A stretch of DNA of 7,990 nucleotides from Enterovirga sp. (GCA_028290385.1 JAQGJZ010000037.1:1-7990), one strand, 5' to 3'. Shown: positions 1 through 7,306, numbered from the stretch's first letter. The notes: generated by a model not told the origin, from the sequence alone. Numbers and translations: made by a program.

Positions 1-1110
1 GACGCGGTCGATCTCGAGGACCGGCTCGACCGCTTTCGCCGGGACCGCTCCGGCCGCGCCACCGACCTCCGCCGCATGGCTGCGGGCTGGGCGCGGATGG
101 CCGGCGGCGATGCCGCCTCCCGCCCGGCCCCGTCATCGGACGCGTCGGTCGGCGCGCTGATCGCCCTCGCCTATCCGGACCGGATCGCCAAGGCGCGCGG
201 CAAGCCCGGCGATTACGTGATGGCGAACGGCCGCGGCGCCGCGCTGGAGCCGCATCTCGCGCTCGCCCGGCAGCCCTTCCTGGCGATCGCCGAGATCGCA
301 GGCGGCGCTGCTTCCGCCCGCATCCTGGCGGCCGCACCGATCACCCCGGAGGAGATCGAAACGCTCGCCGGGGACCGGATCGAGGCGCAAACGGAGGTGG
401 TGTTCGACCCCGCCGCAAAGGCGCTCCGGGCCCGCTCGCTCCGCCGTTTTGGGGCGGTGGTGCTCGGCCAAAAACCCCTCCACGTGCCGGCGACCGAGGA
501 AGCCGCCCGCGCCCTCGCCCGCGGGCTGGCGAGCCTCGGCACCGCCGCCCTGCCCTGGTCGGACGGCACGCAGCAGCTCCGCGACCGGGTGGCGTTTCTG
601 CGCGGGGCCGAGGGGGCGGAGTGGCCGGATCTGTCCGACGCGGCGCTGGCGGACACGATCGAGGACTGGCTCGCGCCGCATCTCGTCGGCAAGCGCGGCC
701 TCGCCGACCTCGCCCCGGGCGAGCTGCGCGATGCGCTGGACTCCCTGCTGCCCTGGGACAAGCGCCGGCGGCTCGACGAGGAGGCGCCGACCCACATCAC
801 GGTGCCGACGGGCTCGTCGATCCCGGTCGATTACGCGGCCGAGGGCGGGCCCGCCGTGTCGGTCCGCGTGCAGGAGCTGTTCGGGCTGACGCGGCACCCG
901 GTCATCGGCGGCGGGCGCGTGCCGCTCGTTCTGCACCTGCTGTCGCCCGCGCACCGGCCCATCCAGGTCACGCGGGACCTCCCGGCCTTCTGGCGCGGAT
1001 CGTGGAGCGATGTCCGCTCGGAGATGCGGGGCCGCTACCCGAGGCATCCCTGGCCGGAGGACCCGGCCGCCGCCGAGCCGACCCGCCGGGCGAAGCCGCG
1101 GGGGAGCTAG
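1..1110 (+). CDS. hrpB: ATP-dependent helicase HrpB, C-terminal part (5' end outside the window)
   Basis: The reading frame is open from base 1 to the TAG at 1108-1110 and gives 369 residues with no start needed inside the window; the ATG at 76 is internal. HrpB is a DEAH/DExH-box RNA helicase-like ATPase, usually about 800-850 residues, so a little under half is present. The motor (Walker A, DEAH box, helicase C domain) must lie upstream. What is visible is the HrpB-specific C-terminal region, recognised by LLPWDKRRRLDEEAP, then THITVPTGSSIPVDY, then VQELFGL (bases 739-888), and the end signature FWRGSWSDVRSEMRGRYPRHPWPEDP-like stretch at about 988-1065. These segments are strongly conserved in bacterial HrpB. 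The physiological role of HrpB is poorly defined; RNA remodelling is assumed from the family. The tail after PWPEDP is low-complexity and A/P/R-rich. The gene converges on ybaK and overlaps it by 3-4 bp. Identification is secure; the start is not visible. Confidence 0.93.
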   Translation, partial: DAVDLEDRLDRFRRDRSGRATDLRRMAAGWARMAGGDAASRPAPSSDASVGALIALAYPDRIAKARGKPGDYVMANGRGAALEPHLALARQPFLAIAEIAGGAASARILAAAPITPEEIETLAGDRIEAQTEVVFDPAAKALRARSLRRFGAVVLGQKPLHVPATEEAARALARGLASLGTAALPWSDGTQQLRDRVAFLRGAEGAEWPDLSDAALADTIEDWLAPHLVGKRGLADLAPGELRDALDSLLPWDKRRRLDEEAPTHITVPTGSSIPVDYAAEGGPAVSVRVQELFGLTRHPVIGGGRVPLVLHLLSPAHRPIQVTRDLPAFWRGSWSDVRSEMRGRYPRHPWPEDPAAAEPTRRAKPRGS

Positions 1111-1592
1111 GCCGCCGAGAGCCTGGCGACCCGGGCGCCTGTCGCCCGCGCGAGCTCGTGCGGGCACAGCGGGAAAACCGTGTTCGGCGTGCCCGCCGCC
1201 GCCCAGACCTCGCCGAAAGCCAGCAGGTCGCGATCCATGAACGTGCGCAGCGGCCGCGCGTGCCCAAACGGCGGGATGCCGCCGATCGCGAAGCCGGTCC
1301 AGCCCCGCACGGCGCGGCCGTCCGGCCCCAGGATCGCCTCGCCGACCTCCGCGGCCGCCAGGGCTTCGTCGACGCGGTTCGCCCCGGAGACGAGACACAG
1401 GAGCGGCTCGCCGCTCGCCTGCCCGGCAAAGACGAGCGATTTCACGATTGCGCCGACCGGGCAGCCGCAGGCCAGGGCGGCCTCCTCGGCCGTGCGGGTC
1501 GGGACCGCGTGCTCCCGGATCGCGATCGCGAGGCCCAGCGCCGCGGCCGCCGCGCGCACGCGCTCGGAAGCGGGCGGCAACGGCCGGCTCAC
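1107..1592 (-). CDS. YbaK/ProX-type aminoacyl-tRNA deacylase (editing domain protein)
   Basis: A stand-alone protein of about 161 residues with the YbaK/prolyl-tRNA-synthetase-associated fold. Members hydrolyse wrongly charged aminoacyl-tRNAs in trans in the cytoplasm, e.g. Cys-tRNA(Pro) or Ala-tRNA(Pro). Visible hallmarks are the AIVKSLVF segment with the conserved lysine (about residue 51), CLVSGANRVDE, and the glycine/proline loop GFAIGGIPPFGH, followed by FMDRDLL and PNTVFPLCPHEL. No full synthetase core is attached, so this is a free-standing editing factor. Start: GTG at 1590-1592 lies 7 nt after a GGGAG ribosome site; the TTG at 1593-1595, one codon upstream, is an alternative with a tighter 4-nt spacing. 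The gene is last in a leftward run behind the DUF1640 gene (gap about 36-39 bp) and is probably co-transcribed with it. The exact substrate cannot be told from sequence, so I give no specific symbol. Its TAG stop overlaps that of hrpB. Confidence 0.9.
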   Translation of the reverse strand: MSRPLPPASERVRAAAAALGLAIAIREHAVPTRTAEEAALACGCPVGAIVKSLVFAGQASGEPLLCLVSGANRVDEALAAAEVGEAILGPDGRAVRGWTGFAIGGIPPFGHARPLRTFMDRDLLAFGEVWAAAGTPNTVFPLCPHELARATGARVARLSAA

Positions 1593-1631
1593 CAACCTTC
1601 TCCCGCGGCCCGCTTCAAAGCGAGGTCGGCC

Positions 1632-1874
1632 CTAGTGGCTCGTGAGCCGCAGCAGAACACCGAGAGCCGCTAGCGATGCCACGATGATGCCGCCGAGCCG
1701 CACCGTCATCTGGTTGACGATGAGCTCCGAATTGAGCCGCATGTCTTCCTTGGTGACCAGTTCCGTCATGATGAACTGCCGCGCCGCCTCGGCGTGGGCC
1801 TCCGCCTGCTGCCGGTCAACGCCAGCCTCGGCAGGGTGTTTCGCATAGCCCAGCGTGTCAAATGCGAACGCCAT
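1632..1874 (-). CDS. DUF1640-type small coiled-coil membrane protein
   Basis: An 80-residue protein. The N-terminus (FDTLGYAK, then EAGVDRQQAEAHAEA) matches the pattern of DUF1640/CCDC90-like proteins as I know it: an F-DTL-AK opening, an AGV element, then an alanine/glutamate helix expected to form a coiled coil. Residues 60-77 (LGGIIVASLAALGVLLRL) form one predicted membrane helix, ending in a short polar tail. The middle (about residues 38-58, TELVTKEDMRLNSELIVNQM) is the usual helical linker of the family. Bacterial DUF1640 proteins have no established function and often occur in several copies; mitochondrial relatives (MCUR1/CCDC90) are inner-membrane coiled-coil proteins. ATG at 1872-1874 follows an AGGGGG ribosome site with a 6-nt gap. 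It sits between the phosphoesterase gene (51 bp upstream) and ybaK (about 37 bp downstream), so it is probably part of one transcript. Family call fairly sure; function unknown. Confidence 0.82.
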   Translation of the reverse strand: MAFAFDTLGYAKHPAEAGVDRQQAEAHAEAARQFIMTELVTKEDMRLNSELIVNQMTVRLGGIIVASLAALGVLLRLTSH

Positions 1875-1925
1875 CGTGTGCCCCCTGCCCTGCCCCGAGC
1901 TTGCGGGGCGCTGGCGCGGCCCGCG

Positions 1926-2849
1926 TCACCGCATGCCCATCGCCTGCTGGAACGTGATCGGGCTGCGCCCGAACGCGATCGGCCCCAGGCCGCAGAACTT
2001 GCCCGCGGAATCGAGGCCGCGCAGTTCCGCCTCCACCCGGAAGGCGCCGGGCTCGCCCGAGATCGTGTAGAGGTGGTACCCGGCCCGGTGCGTGAGGGCG
2101 CCGCCCCGGGCCGAGGCGCTCGGCGCGCCGATCACCGGCACCCAGCCGTGCGGCCCCTCGATATGGGCGACCGAGCCGACATGGTTGTGGCCGTGGATGA
2201 TCAGGTCGGCCCCGACCTTGCGGATCATCGCCTCGAACTTCTCGGCATCGGTCAGGTTGCGGCCCGCCGGGGCGCCGCCGACATGCGGCGGGTGGTGGAT
2301 CAGGACGAGGCGAAACAGCGGCTCCCCGGCCAGCGACGCGAGCAGCTCCTCGGCGTTCTTGCGCTGGGTGCGGCCCATCTTGCCGGAGGCGACGAAGGGC
2401 GCGGTCGGCACCGCCGAGGACAGGCCGACGATCGCGACCGAGCCGCGGCGGCGCAGATACGGAAAGCGGGGCCCGGAGGGCTCGTCGCCCGACGCGTACG
2501 GATCCACCGCCTTCAGGAGCCCGGCCAGCGATTTCTGCACATAGGCGTCGTGGTTGCCGGGCACGAAGCTGACCGTTTCCGGGCTGCCGAGCCCGTCGAG
2601 GAACAGCCGCGAGCTCGGCCATTCGCTGGCGAGGCCGAGATTGCAGATGTCGCCCGTGCAGGCGATGTGGTCCGGCGCCTGCTCGCGCAGGTCGCGGATC
2701 AGGCCGGCCAGCACCTCCATGTCGTGCGCCTCGCGCCGGCCGCGGCGCCAGTTGACATAGCCGGTGATTCGCTTGCCGAGGAGATGCCGGATCGCCGGGC
2801 GCGGCAGCGGCCCCACATGGGGGTCGGTCAGGTGGGCGATGCGAAACAT
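1926..2849 (-). CDS. Calcineurin-like metallophosphoesterase
   Basis: A 307-residue soluble protein with all the metal-binding motifs of the calcineurin-like phosphoesterase superfamily in order: DPH (residues 9-11), GD (66-67), GNHD (98-101), a histidine pair in LIHHPPH (185-186) and GHNH (220-223). These bind two metal ions and should hydrolyse a phosphomonoester or phosphodiester. The overall layout resembles cyclic-nucleotide phosphodiesterase-like (CpdA/Icc-type) members, but the real substrate is unknown. No signal peptide or membrane helix is visible, so it is probably cytoplasmic. The region after the GHNH motif (residues 225-300) adds beta-rich sequence typical of the family. The ATG at 2847-2849 starts directly with MFRIAHLTDPH, the expected beginning of the fold, so the start is firm although no good Shine-Dalgarno is seen. 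It is the first gene of the leftward run phosphoesterase-DUF1640-ybaK and is divergent from the NUDIX gene. Confidence 0.92.
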   Translation of the reverse strand: MFRIAHLTDPHVGPLPRPAIRHLLGKRITGYVNWRRGRREAHDMEVLAGLIRDLREQAPDHIACTGDICNLGLASEWPSSRLFLDGLGSPETVSFVPGNHDAYVQKSLAGLLKAVDPYASGDEPSGPRFPYLRRRGSVAIVGLSSAVPTAPFVASGKMGRTQRKNAEELLASLAGEPLFRLVLIHHPPHVGGAPAGRNLTDAEKFEAMIRKVGADLIIHGHNHVGSVAHIEGPHGWVPVIGAPSASARGGALTHRAGYHLYTISGEPGAFRVEAELRGLDSAGKFCGLGPIAFGRSPITFQQAMGMR

Positions 2850-2852
2850 GTG

Positions 2853-2886
2853 GCCCGAAACTCGGGCGGAGTTTCTGCCCCGTCAA
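2853..2886 (-). promoter_or_regulatory. Possible promoter and inverted repeat directly upstream of the phosphoesterase gene
   Basis: On the minus strand a TTGACG hexamer (2886-2881) is followed after 17 nt by GAGTTT (2863-2858), a weak -10 candidate. That would place the transcript start within a few bases of the ATG at 2849. The same stretch holds a 6-bp inverted repeat with a 3-nt loop, GCCCGA-AAC-TCGGGC (2853-2867), which overlaps the -10 candidate. No Shine-Dalgarno sequence is present, which fits a leaderless or nearly leaderless mRNA. All of this is inference from motif matching. Confidence 0.3.
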
Positions 2887-3015
2887 GCGGCCCGGCCGTT
2901 TTGGTCGGTCTTGTTCGCCCGCGACCGGGCCAGGGAGGCCCGAAAAGCTTTGCGTCAGCCCCGCACAGGACGCAGAACACAGGGCCGGTTTTCGGCGCAG
3001 CCATGTTGGAGCAGC

Positions 3016-3516
3016 ATGACGGACGCAGTGGTTCCCAAGCGGCGCGGCGGCTCGGGCCGGCTCGCCCCGCTCGTCCGGCGCGGCCTGCACGGCTGGTTTC
3101 TGCTGTCGCGCGGGCTGACCCTGGGGGCCCGGGCGGCCGTGATCGACGCGGAGAACCGCGTCTGCCTGATCCGCCACACCTATACGCCGGGCTGGCAGCT
3201 GCCGGGCGGCGGGATCGAGATCGGCGAGGATGCGATCGCGGCGCTCGCCCGCGAGCTGCGCGAGGAGACCGAGATCGAGATCACCGGCACGCCCCGGCTG
3301 CACGGAGTGTTCTTCAACGGCCACGTGTCCCGGCGCGACCACGTGCTCGTCTTCGTGGTGCGCGAGTTCACGGCGCCCCGGCCCAAGGCGCCCGACCGCG
3401 AGATCGCCGAATGCCGCTTCTTCGGGCTCGGCGAGCTGCCGCCCGACACCACCCGCGGTACGCGCGAGCGGCTGGCCGAGATCGCGGAAGGCCGCGTGCC
3501 GGCCGCGTTCTGGTAG
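3016..3516 (+). CDS. NUDIX hydrolase
   Basis: A 166-residue NUDIX-fold protein. The NUDIX box GX5EX7REUXEEXGU spans residues 65-87, with GGIEIGE, RELREE and the catalytic/metal-binding glutamates E80, E83 and E84. The usual glycine near its end is E86. Before it come the typical beta strand ARAAVIDAENRVCLIRHTY and the W-QLPGGG turn; after it lie a VFFNGHVSRRDHVLVFVVREF core and an FFGLGELP motif. Such enzymes cleave nucleoside diphosphates linked to another moiety, often as house-cleaning enzymes; the substrate here cannot be assigned. The first about 40 residues are basic (KRR, RR) with a short hydrophobic stretch at 26-35, possibly a membrane- or substrate-contacting helix. Start: ATG at 3016 has GGAG at 3008-3011 with a 4-nt gap. 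The frame stays open upstream, but that DNA looks intergenic. Divergent from the phosphoesterase and convergent with the glycosyltransferase. Confidence 0.9.
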   Translation: MTDAVVPKRRGGSGRLAPLVRRGLHGWFLLSRGLTLGARAAVIDAENRVCLIRHTYTPGWQLPGGGIEIGEDAIAALARELREETEIEITGTPRLHGVFFNGHVSRRDHVLVFVVREFTAPRPKAPDREIAECRFFGLGELPPDTTRGTRERLAEIAEGRVPAAFW

Positions 3517-3528
3517 GCTCGCGTCCCG

Positions 3529-5391
3529 CTAGACCAGGCGCCCGGAGCGCGACGTCCGCGCCAAGCCGTGCTCCGTCTTGTTCCAGCGCTGGGGCTGGAG
3601 CACGAATTCCAGAAGCCCGCGCCAGGCCGCGATGCTCACCAGGCAATAATAGGCCGGCATGAGGGCGACGAGCGGCAGCAGGCTCGGCCAGCCGCGGCGG
3701 CAAAGGCCGGCCACCGGCGGCAGGGTCAGGGCCAGCAGCCCCGCCGCGAACAGCGTCAGGCCGATCGCGGCGCGGACGATCTCGAGCGGAGTCTCCGGCC
3801 GGAACAGGCGCCCGCTCAGCGTCGCCTCCAGGGCCAAGGTCATGAAGGCCGGAAACAGGAGCGCCGAGGCCACGGTGCCGAACGACATGGCCATCGCCCC
3901 GAACGCCCGCGCGGCCCCGAGCTCACGGTAGGCCGCACGCGGGCGCCGCGAATGCGTGACGCACACCTGGAGAAAGCCCTTCATCCAGCGCGTGCGCTGC
4001 TTCAGCCAGGCGCCGAGCTGGCGCGGCGCCTCCTCCAGGGTCGATGAGGGCAGGTCCGCCACCCGGTAGCCGGCGGCGGCGAGCCGGATGCCGAGATCGG
4101 CATCCTCGGTGACGTTCCACGCGTCCCAGCCGCCGAGCGCCTGCAGAACCGAGCACCGAAAATGGTTCGAGGTACCGCCGAGCGGGATGGGCAGGTCGAA
4201 GCGGGCGAGGCCCGGATTGGTCACGTCGAACAGCGCGGCGTATTCGATCGCGAACATCCGCGTGAGCCAGCCGTCGCCGGCATTGTCGATCACGAGGCGG
4301 GCCTGCAGGCAGGCGACGTCCGGCAGGCTGCGCGCAAACACCGACACCGCGAGGCGCAACTGGCCCGGATCGGGCACGTCCTCGGCGTCGTACACGGTCA
4401 CGAACGTGCCCCTGGCCAGCGGCAGCGCGACGTTGAGCGCGCGCGGCTTCGTGCGCGGCTCGCCCGGCGGCGCCACGATCACCTCGAGAAACCCGGGCCG
4501 GCGAATGGCGGCCAGGGCGGCCGCGGTTTCCTCGTCGTCCGCCTCGAGCACGAGCTTCACGTCGAGCTTGGCCGACGGGTAATCCAACGCCTCCAGGGCG
4601 CGGAGCAGGCGGCGAACCACCCTGCCCTCGCGATGGAGCGGGACGATCACCGTGTAGACGGGGAGGTCGCGCTCCGGCGTCCGCGGCGGCAGCCGCGCCG
4701 GCGCGACCGGCACGGTGACGAGCAGCACCGCCAGGCGCAGCGCCGTGCTGCCCAGGAAGGCCAGCCCCAGGCACAATGAAGCCAGGGCCCAGGTCTCGTC
4801 GGGAAACGCGATCGTGAGCGCTCCCGAGATGAACCCGATCAGGTAGGCCATGCCGAGCTGCGGCCGGCTCGCGCCGCCGCGATAGCTGAATTCCGGATGC
4901 GCGGCCGCGAGCCCGTCGGCCGCAAGCGCCGCGACATGGTCGCCGCGTGCCGCCAGCATGCTGTCGCGGATCGCGGTCGGGGTCGTCAGGCAGAAGCGGG
5001 GCACCAGATGGGCACGGCTGGCGAGGAGCTCGGCGACGGCCGCGCCCTCCGGCGCATACGCAAAAGCGAGCCCGTCGCCGGCCGCGGCGAGCGGGACGAG
5101 GCTCGCGAGGATCGCCTCGGGAAAGCGCGCCCGCAGATGAACCGCGAGCCGCCCTTCCACGAAGGCGAGCCCCGTCTCGGCCGCAAGGCAGCGGTAGAAA
5201 TCGCACTCCGGCAGCAGCCCGCCGCGGATCAGCGCCCGGTCGGCCGACACCCCGGCGAGAACCGCCGCACGCGCAGCATCGTCGAGGATGGCGCGTGAAA
5301 CGCCATGCCGCGCCAGGAACGCGATCTCGGCCGGAAGATCATCGCGAAACGCGTCCGATCGAGCCGGCGCTGCCCCACCCTGGATGAACAC
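3529..5391 (-). CDS. Membrane glycosyltransferase family 2 with N-terminal MshEN/GspE-N-like region
   Basis: About 620 residues from a GTG at 5391. Residues about 12-130 resemble the N-domain of type II secretion ATPases (MshEN/T2SSE-N): [26 protein letters not shown] and a following [13 protein letters not shown] element. Two membrane segments follow (about 177-196 and 201-230). The GT2 catalytic domain begins at [12 protein letters not shown] (about 245) and has [10 protein letters not shown], the DAED metal site (335-338), TED (428-430, presumed catalytic base) and QRTRW (465-469), the signature of processive synthases. Further membrane helices lie at about 495-524, 541-563 and 569-589, and the end has a WNKTEHG motif known from this kind of GT2. 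It should build an extracellular polysaccharide from nucleotide sugars at the inner membrane; the sugar is unknown. Start uncertain: the frame is open to an ATG at 5529, but those extra 46 codons lack a ribosome site, are less G+C-rich (about 55% in 5441-5540) and hold a repeat array. The GTG follows GGGGGG. Confidence 0.88.
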   Translation of the reverse strand: MFIQGGAAPARSDAFRDDLPAEIAFLARHGVSRAILDDAARAAVLAGVSADRALIRGGLLPECDFYRCLAAETGLAFVEGRLAVHLRARFPEAILASLVPLAAAGDGLAFAYAPEGAAVAELLASRAHLVPRFCLTTPTAIRDSMLAARGDHVAALAADGLAAAHPEFSYRGGASRPQLGMAYLIGFISGALTIAFPDETWALASLCLGLAFLGSTALRLAVLLVTVPVAPARLPPRTPERDLPVYTVIVPLHREGRVVRRLLRALEALDYPSAKLDVKLVLEADDEETAAALAAIRRPGFLEVIVAPPGEPRTKPRALNVALPLARGTFVTVYDAEDVPDPGQLRLAVSVFARSLPDVACLQARLVIDNAGDGWLTRMFAIEYAALFDVTNPGLARFDLPIPLGGTSNHFRCSVLQALGGWDAWNVTEDADLGIRLAAAGYRVADLPSSTLEEAPRQLGAWLKQRTRWMKGFLQVCVTHSRRPRAAYRELGAARAFGAMAMSFGTVASALLFPAFMTLALEATLSGRLFRPETPLEIVRAAIGLTLFAAGLLALTLPPVAGLCRRGWPSLLPLVALMPAYYCLVSIAAWRGLLEFVLQPQRWNKTEHGLARTSRSGRLV

Positions 5392-5433
5392 GGCACCCCC
5401 CAAGGCATGGCCACAATCAAAGCGGCAATCCTC

Positions 5434-5489
5434 CGCCAAGTGAAGTGGAGACTTGGCTCGACTTGGCGAAACCTTGGATCGACGCCAAA
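5434..5489. promoter_or_regulatory. Array of ACTTGGC/GCCAA boxes between the glycosyltransferase and lysK genes
   Basis: Five related boxes lie within 56 bp: CGCCAAGT at 5434-5441 (inverted), ACTTGGC at 5451-5457, ACTTGGCG at 5461-5468, ACCTTGG at 5471-5477, and CGCCAAA at 5483-5489 (inverted). The three forward boxes start exactly 10 bp apart, so they face the same side of the helix. The inverted boxes form perfect pairs with the forward ones: 7 bp GCCAAGT-N9-ACTTGGC, and 8 bp CGCCAAGT with ACTTGGCG. The array lies about 60-115 bp upstream of the lysK ATG and 43-98 bp upstream of the preferred glycosyltransferase start. A regulator-binding site serving one or both divergent genes is the simplest reading (inference). 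I do not recognise the cognate regulator. Confidence 0.45.
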
Positions 5490-5547
5490 CAGTTGCACTC
5501 GGGGCCGTTTGCAGACATCTGACAGGCATCCATCAGACGTAAACGCC

Positions 5548-7245
5548 ATGACCCCGCCGGATCCCGACCTGCTTTCCGCTGCCCAGAGCGCATCCGCCTG
5601 GCCGTTCGAGGAGGCAAAGAAGCTCGTCGCCCGCATCGCGGCGAGCGGGAAACGCGAGGTTCTGTTCGAGACCGGCTACGGCCCCTCGGGCCTGCCGCAT
5701 ATCGGCACCTTCGGGGAGGTCGCCCGCACCACCATGGTGCGCAATGCCTTCCGGGTGCTCACGGAGGACAAGATCCCGACGCGGCTGGTGGCCTTTTCGG
5801 ACGACATGGACGGCCTGCGGAAGGTGCCGGACAACGTGCCGAACAAGGAGCTGCTGGCCGCGAACCTGAACAAGCCCCTGACGGCGGTGCCGGACCCGTT
5901 CGGCACCCATTCGAGCTTCGGGGCGCACAACAACGCGCGACTGCGCGCCTTTCTCGACTCGTTCGGCTTCGAATACGAGTTCATGTCCGCGACCGAGTGC
6001 TACCGGGCCGGCCGCTTCGACGCGACGCTGCGCCTGATGCTGGAGCGCTACGACGACGTGATGGGCATCATGCTGCCCTCCCTGCGGGCGGAGCGCTCGG
6101 CCACCTATTCGCCCTTCCTGCCGCTGCACCCGAAGACCGGGCACGTCATGCAGGTGCCGATCGACGAGGTGCGGCGCGAGGCCGCTACGCTGGTCTGGCG
6201 CGATCCGGAGACCGGCGAACGCTTCGAGACGTCGGTGCTCGGCGGCGGCGCCAAGCTGCAATGGAAGCCAGACTGGGCCATGCGCTGGGTCGCGCTCGGC
6301 GTCGATTACGAGATGGCCGGCAAGGACCTGATCGACTCCGTCAAGCTCTCGTCCGAGATCGCGCGGGCGCTCGGGGCGGCACCGCCGGACGGCTTCAACT
6401 ACGAGCTCTTCCTGGACGAGAAGGGCCAGAAAATCTCCAAGTCGAAGGGCAACGGCCTGACGATCGAGGACTGGCTGACCTACGGCACGCCCGAGAGCCT
6501 GTCGCTGTTCATGTACAACAAGCCGCGCGAGGCGAAGCGGCTGTTCTTCGACGTCATTCCGCGCCAGGTCGACGATTACCTGACGTTCCTGGAAAAGTAC
6601 CCCGCGCAGGATTCCAAGCTGCGGCTCGGCAACCCGGTCTGGCACATCCATGCCGGCGCGCCGCCGGCGCCCGAGCTGGTGCAAGGGGCCGGCGAGCGCG
6701 CGGCCACGATCTCGTTCGCGATGCTGCTGAACCTCGTCGCGGTCGCAAACACGGAGGAGCCCTCCGTCCTGTGGGGCTTCATCCGCCGCTACGCGCCCGG
6801 TGCCTCGCCGCAGACCCACCCGGTGCTCGACCGGCTGGTGACCCACGCGCTCGCCTATTACCGCGACTTCGTCCGGCCCGCGAAGGCGTACCGGGCGCCG
6901 AGCGAGGCGGAGCGCGCGGCGCTCGCCGAACTCTCGGAGGCGCTCGCGCCCTTCGCGGGCTCGACGGACGCGGAAGCGCTGCAGGCCGCCGTCTACGAGG
7001 TCGGTCGCAGCCATTTCCCGGACACGTCCGGCAAGGCGAAGAGCCCGGATGGGCGGCCCGGCGTGTCGCAGGCCTGGTTCTCGGCGATCTACCAGGTGCT
7101 GCTCGGCGAGGCCCGCGGGCCGCGCTTCGGCTCCTTCGTGGCGCTCTACGGCGTCGCGGAGACGCGCGCCCTGATCGCCAAGGCGCTTGCGGGCGAGCTC
7201 CTGGCCGAGCACCAGGCATTTGTGGCCACGCGCGCAGCCGCCTGA
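5548..7245 (+). CDS. lysK: Lysyl-tRNA synthetase, class I
   Basis: A 565-residue class I (archaeal-type) LysRS. It charges tRNA(Lys) with lysine using ATP in the cytoplasm. Class I motifs are plain: [13 protein letters not shown] with the HIGH-type HIGT at residues 51-54, and KISKSKG with the KMSKS-type KISKS at 295-299, inside the Rossmann catalytic domain. [40 protein letters not shown] and [15 protein letters not shown] are segments I know from class I LysRS. The C-terminal part, from about residue 330 on, is the helical anticodon-binding region. Length fits alphaproteobacterial members; this group commonly uses class I LysRS in place of the class II enzyme of E. coli. Start: the ATG at 5548 opens [13 protein letters not shown] and is the only sensible start before the HIGT motif. 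No clear Shine-Dalgarno lies before it. Divergent from the glycosyltransferase; no terminator is seen after it, so some read-through into rpsT is possible. Confidence 0.95.
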   Translation: MTPPDPDLLSAAQSASAWPFEEAKKLVARIAASGKREVLFETGYGPSGLPHIGTFGEVARTTMVRNAFRVLTEDKIPTRLVAFSDDMDGLRKVPDNVPNKELLAANLNKPLTAVPDPFGTHSSFGAHNNARLRAFLDSFGFEYEFMSATECYRAGRFDATLRLMLERYDDVMGIMLPSLRAERSATYSPFLPLHPKTGHVMQVPIDEVRREAATLVWRDPETGERFETSVLGGGAKLQWKPDWAMRWVALGVDYEMAGKDLIDSVKLSSEIARALGAAPPDGFNYELFLDEKGQKISKSKGNGLTIEDWLTYGTPESLSLFMYNKPREAKRLFFDVIPRQVDDYLTFLEKYPAQDSKLRLGNPVWHIHAGAPPAPELVQGAGERAATISFAMLLNLVAVANTEEPSVLWGFIRRYAPGASPQTHPVLDRLVTHALAYYRDFVRPAKAYRAPSEAERAALAELSEALAPFAGSTDAEALQAAVYEVGRSHFPDTSGKAKSPDGRPGVSQAWFSAIYQVLLGEARGPRFGSFVALYGVAETRALIAKALAGELLAEHQAFVATRAAA

Positions 7246-7255
7246 GCGGATTTCT

Positions 7256-7285
7256 GGCCGAGGCGCGTTGACCTTCGGCCGAGGC
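7256..7285. repeat. Direct repeat GGCCGAGGC flanking the rpsT -35 element
   Basis: GGCCGAGGC occurs at 7256-7264 and again at 7277-7285, start to start 21 bp, i.e. two helical turns. The first copy ends just before the -35 hexamer TTGACC (7268-7273) and the second lies inside the -35/-10 spacer. The second copy is also part of the 8-bp palindrome TCGGCCGA (7275-7282). It could be an operator for rpsT, or coincidence in G+C-rich DNA. Confidence 0.35.
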
Positions 7286-7296
7286 TGCGTCTATAA
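7268..7296 (+). promoter_or_regulatory. rpsT promoter, housekeeping sigma type
   Basis: GTTGACC gives the -35 hexamer TTGACC (7268-7273). A spacer of exactly 17 nt leads to the -10 hexamer CTATAA (7291-7296). This is an excellent match to the TTGAC-N17-CTATAT-like consensus of alphaproteobacterial housekeeping promoters. Transcription should start near 7303, giving rpsT a leader of about 105 nt. It lies just past the lysK stop, so rpsT can be expressed independently of lysK. Confidence 0.75.
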
Positions 7297-7306
7297 GCGG
7301 CCCATC

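Noticed and set aside
133..1398. Long open frame on the minus strand opposite hrpB
   Set aside because: It is antisense to a clear HrpB C-terminus and crosses into ybaK. The product is low-complexity and rich in R, G, P and A, as expected of a G+C-driven shadow frame.
2889..2931. Inverted repeat GGCCCGG ... CCGGGCC in the phosphoesterase-NUDIX gap
   Set aside because: The 7-bp arms are 29 nt apart and purely G+C, which is common by chance in DNA of this composition.
1858..3342. Long minus-strand frame of 494 codons
   Set aside because: It overlaps the phosphoesterase in another frame and is antisense to the NUDIX gene; both real genes have intact catalytic motifs.
1794..3662. Very long plus-strand frame of 622 codons
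   Set aside because: It runs antisense through the phosphoesterase and out of frame through the NUDIX gene. The translation has no recognisable domain and is R/A/P-rich.
5493..5521. TTGCAC with a weak -10 (ACATCT) as a lysK promoter
   Set aside because: The -10 match is poor at every spacing tried, so the lysK promoter is left unassigned.
5533..7212. Long minus-strand frame opposite lysK
   Set aside because: It is antisense to a textbook class I LysRS, with a composition typical of shadow frames and no family resemblance.
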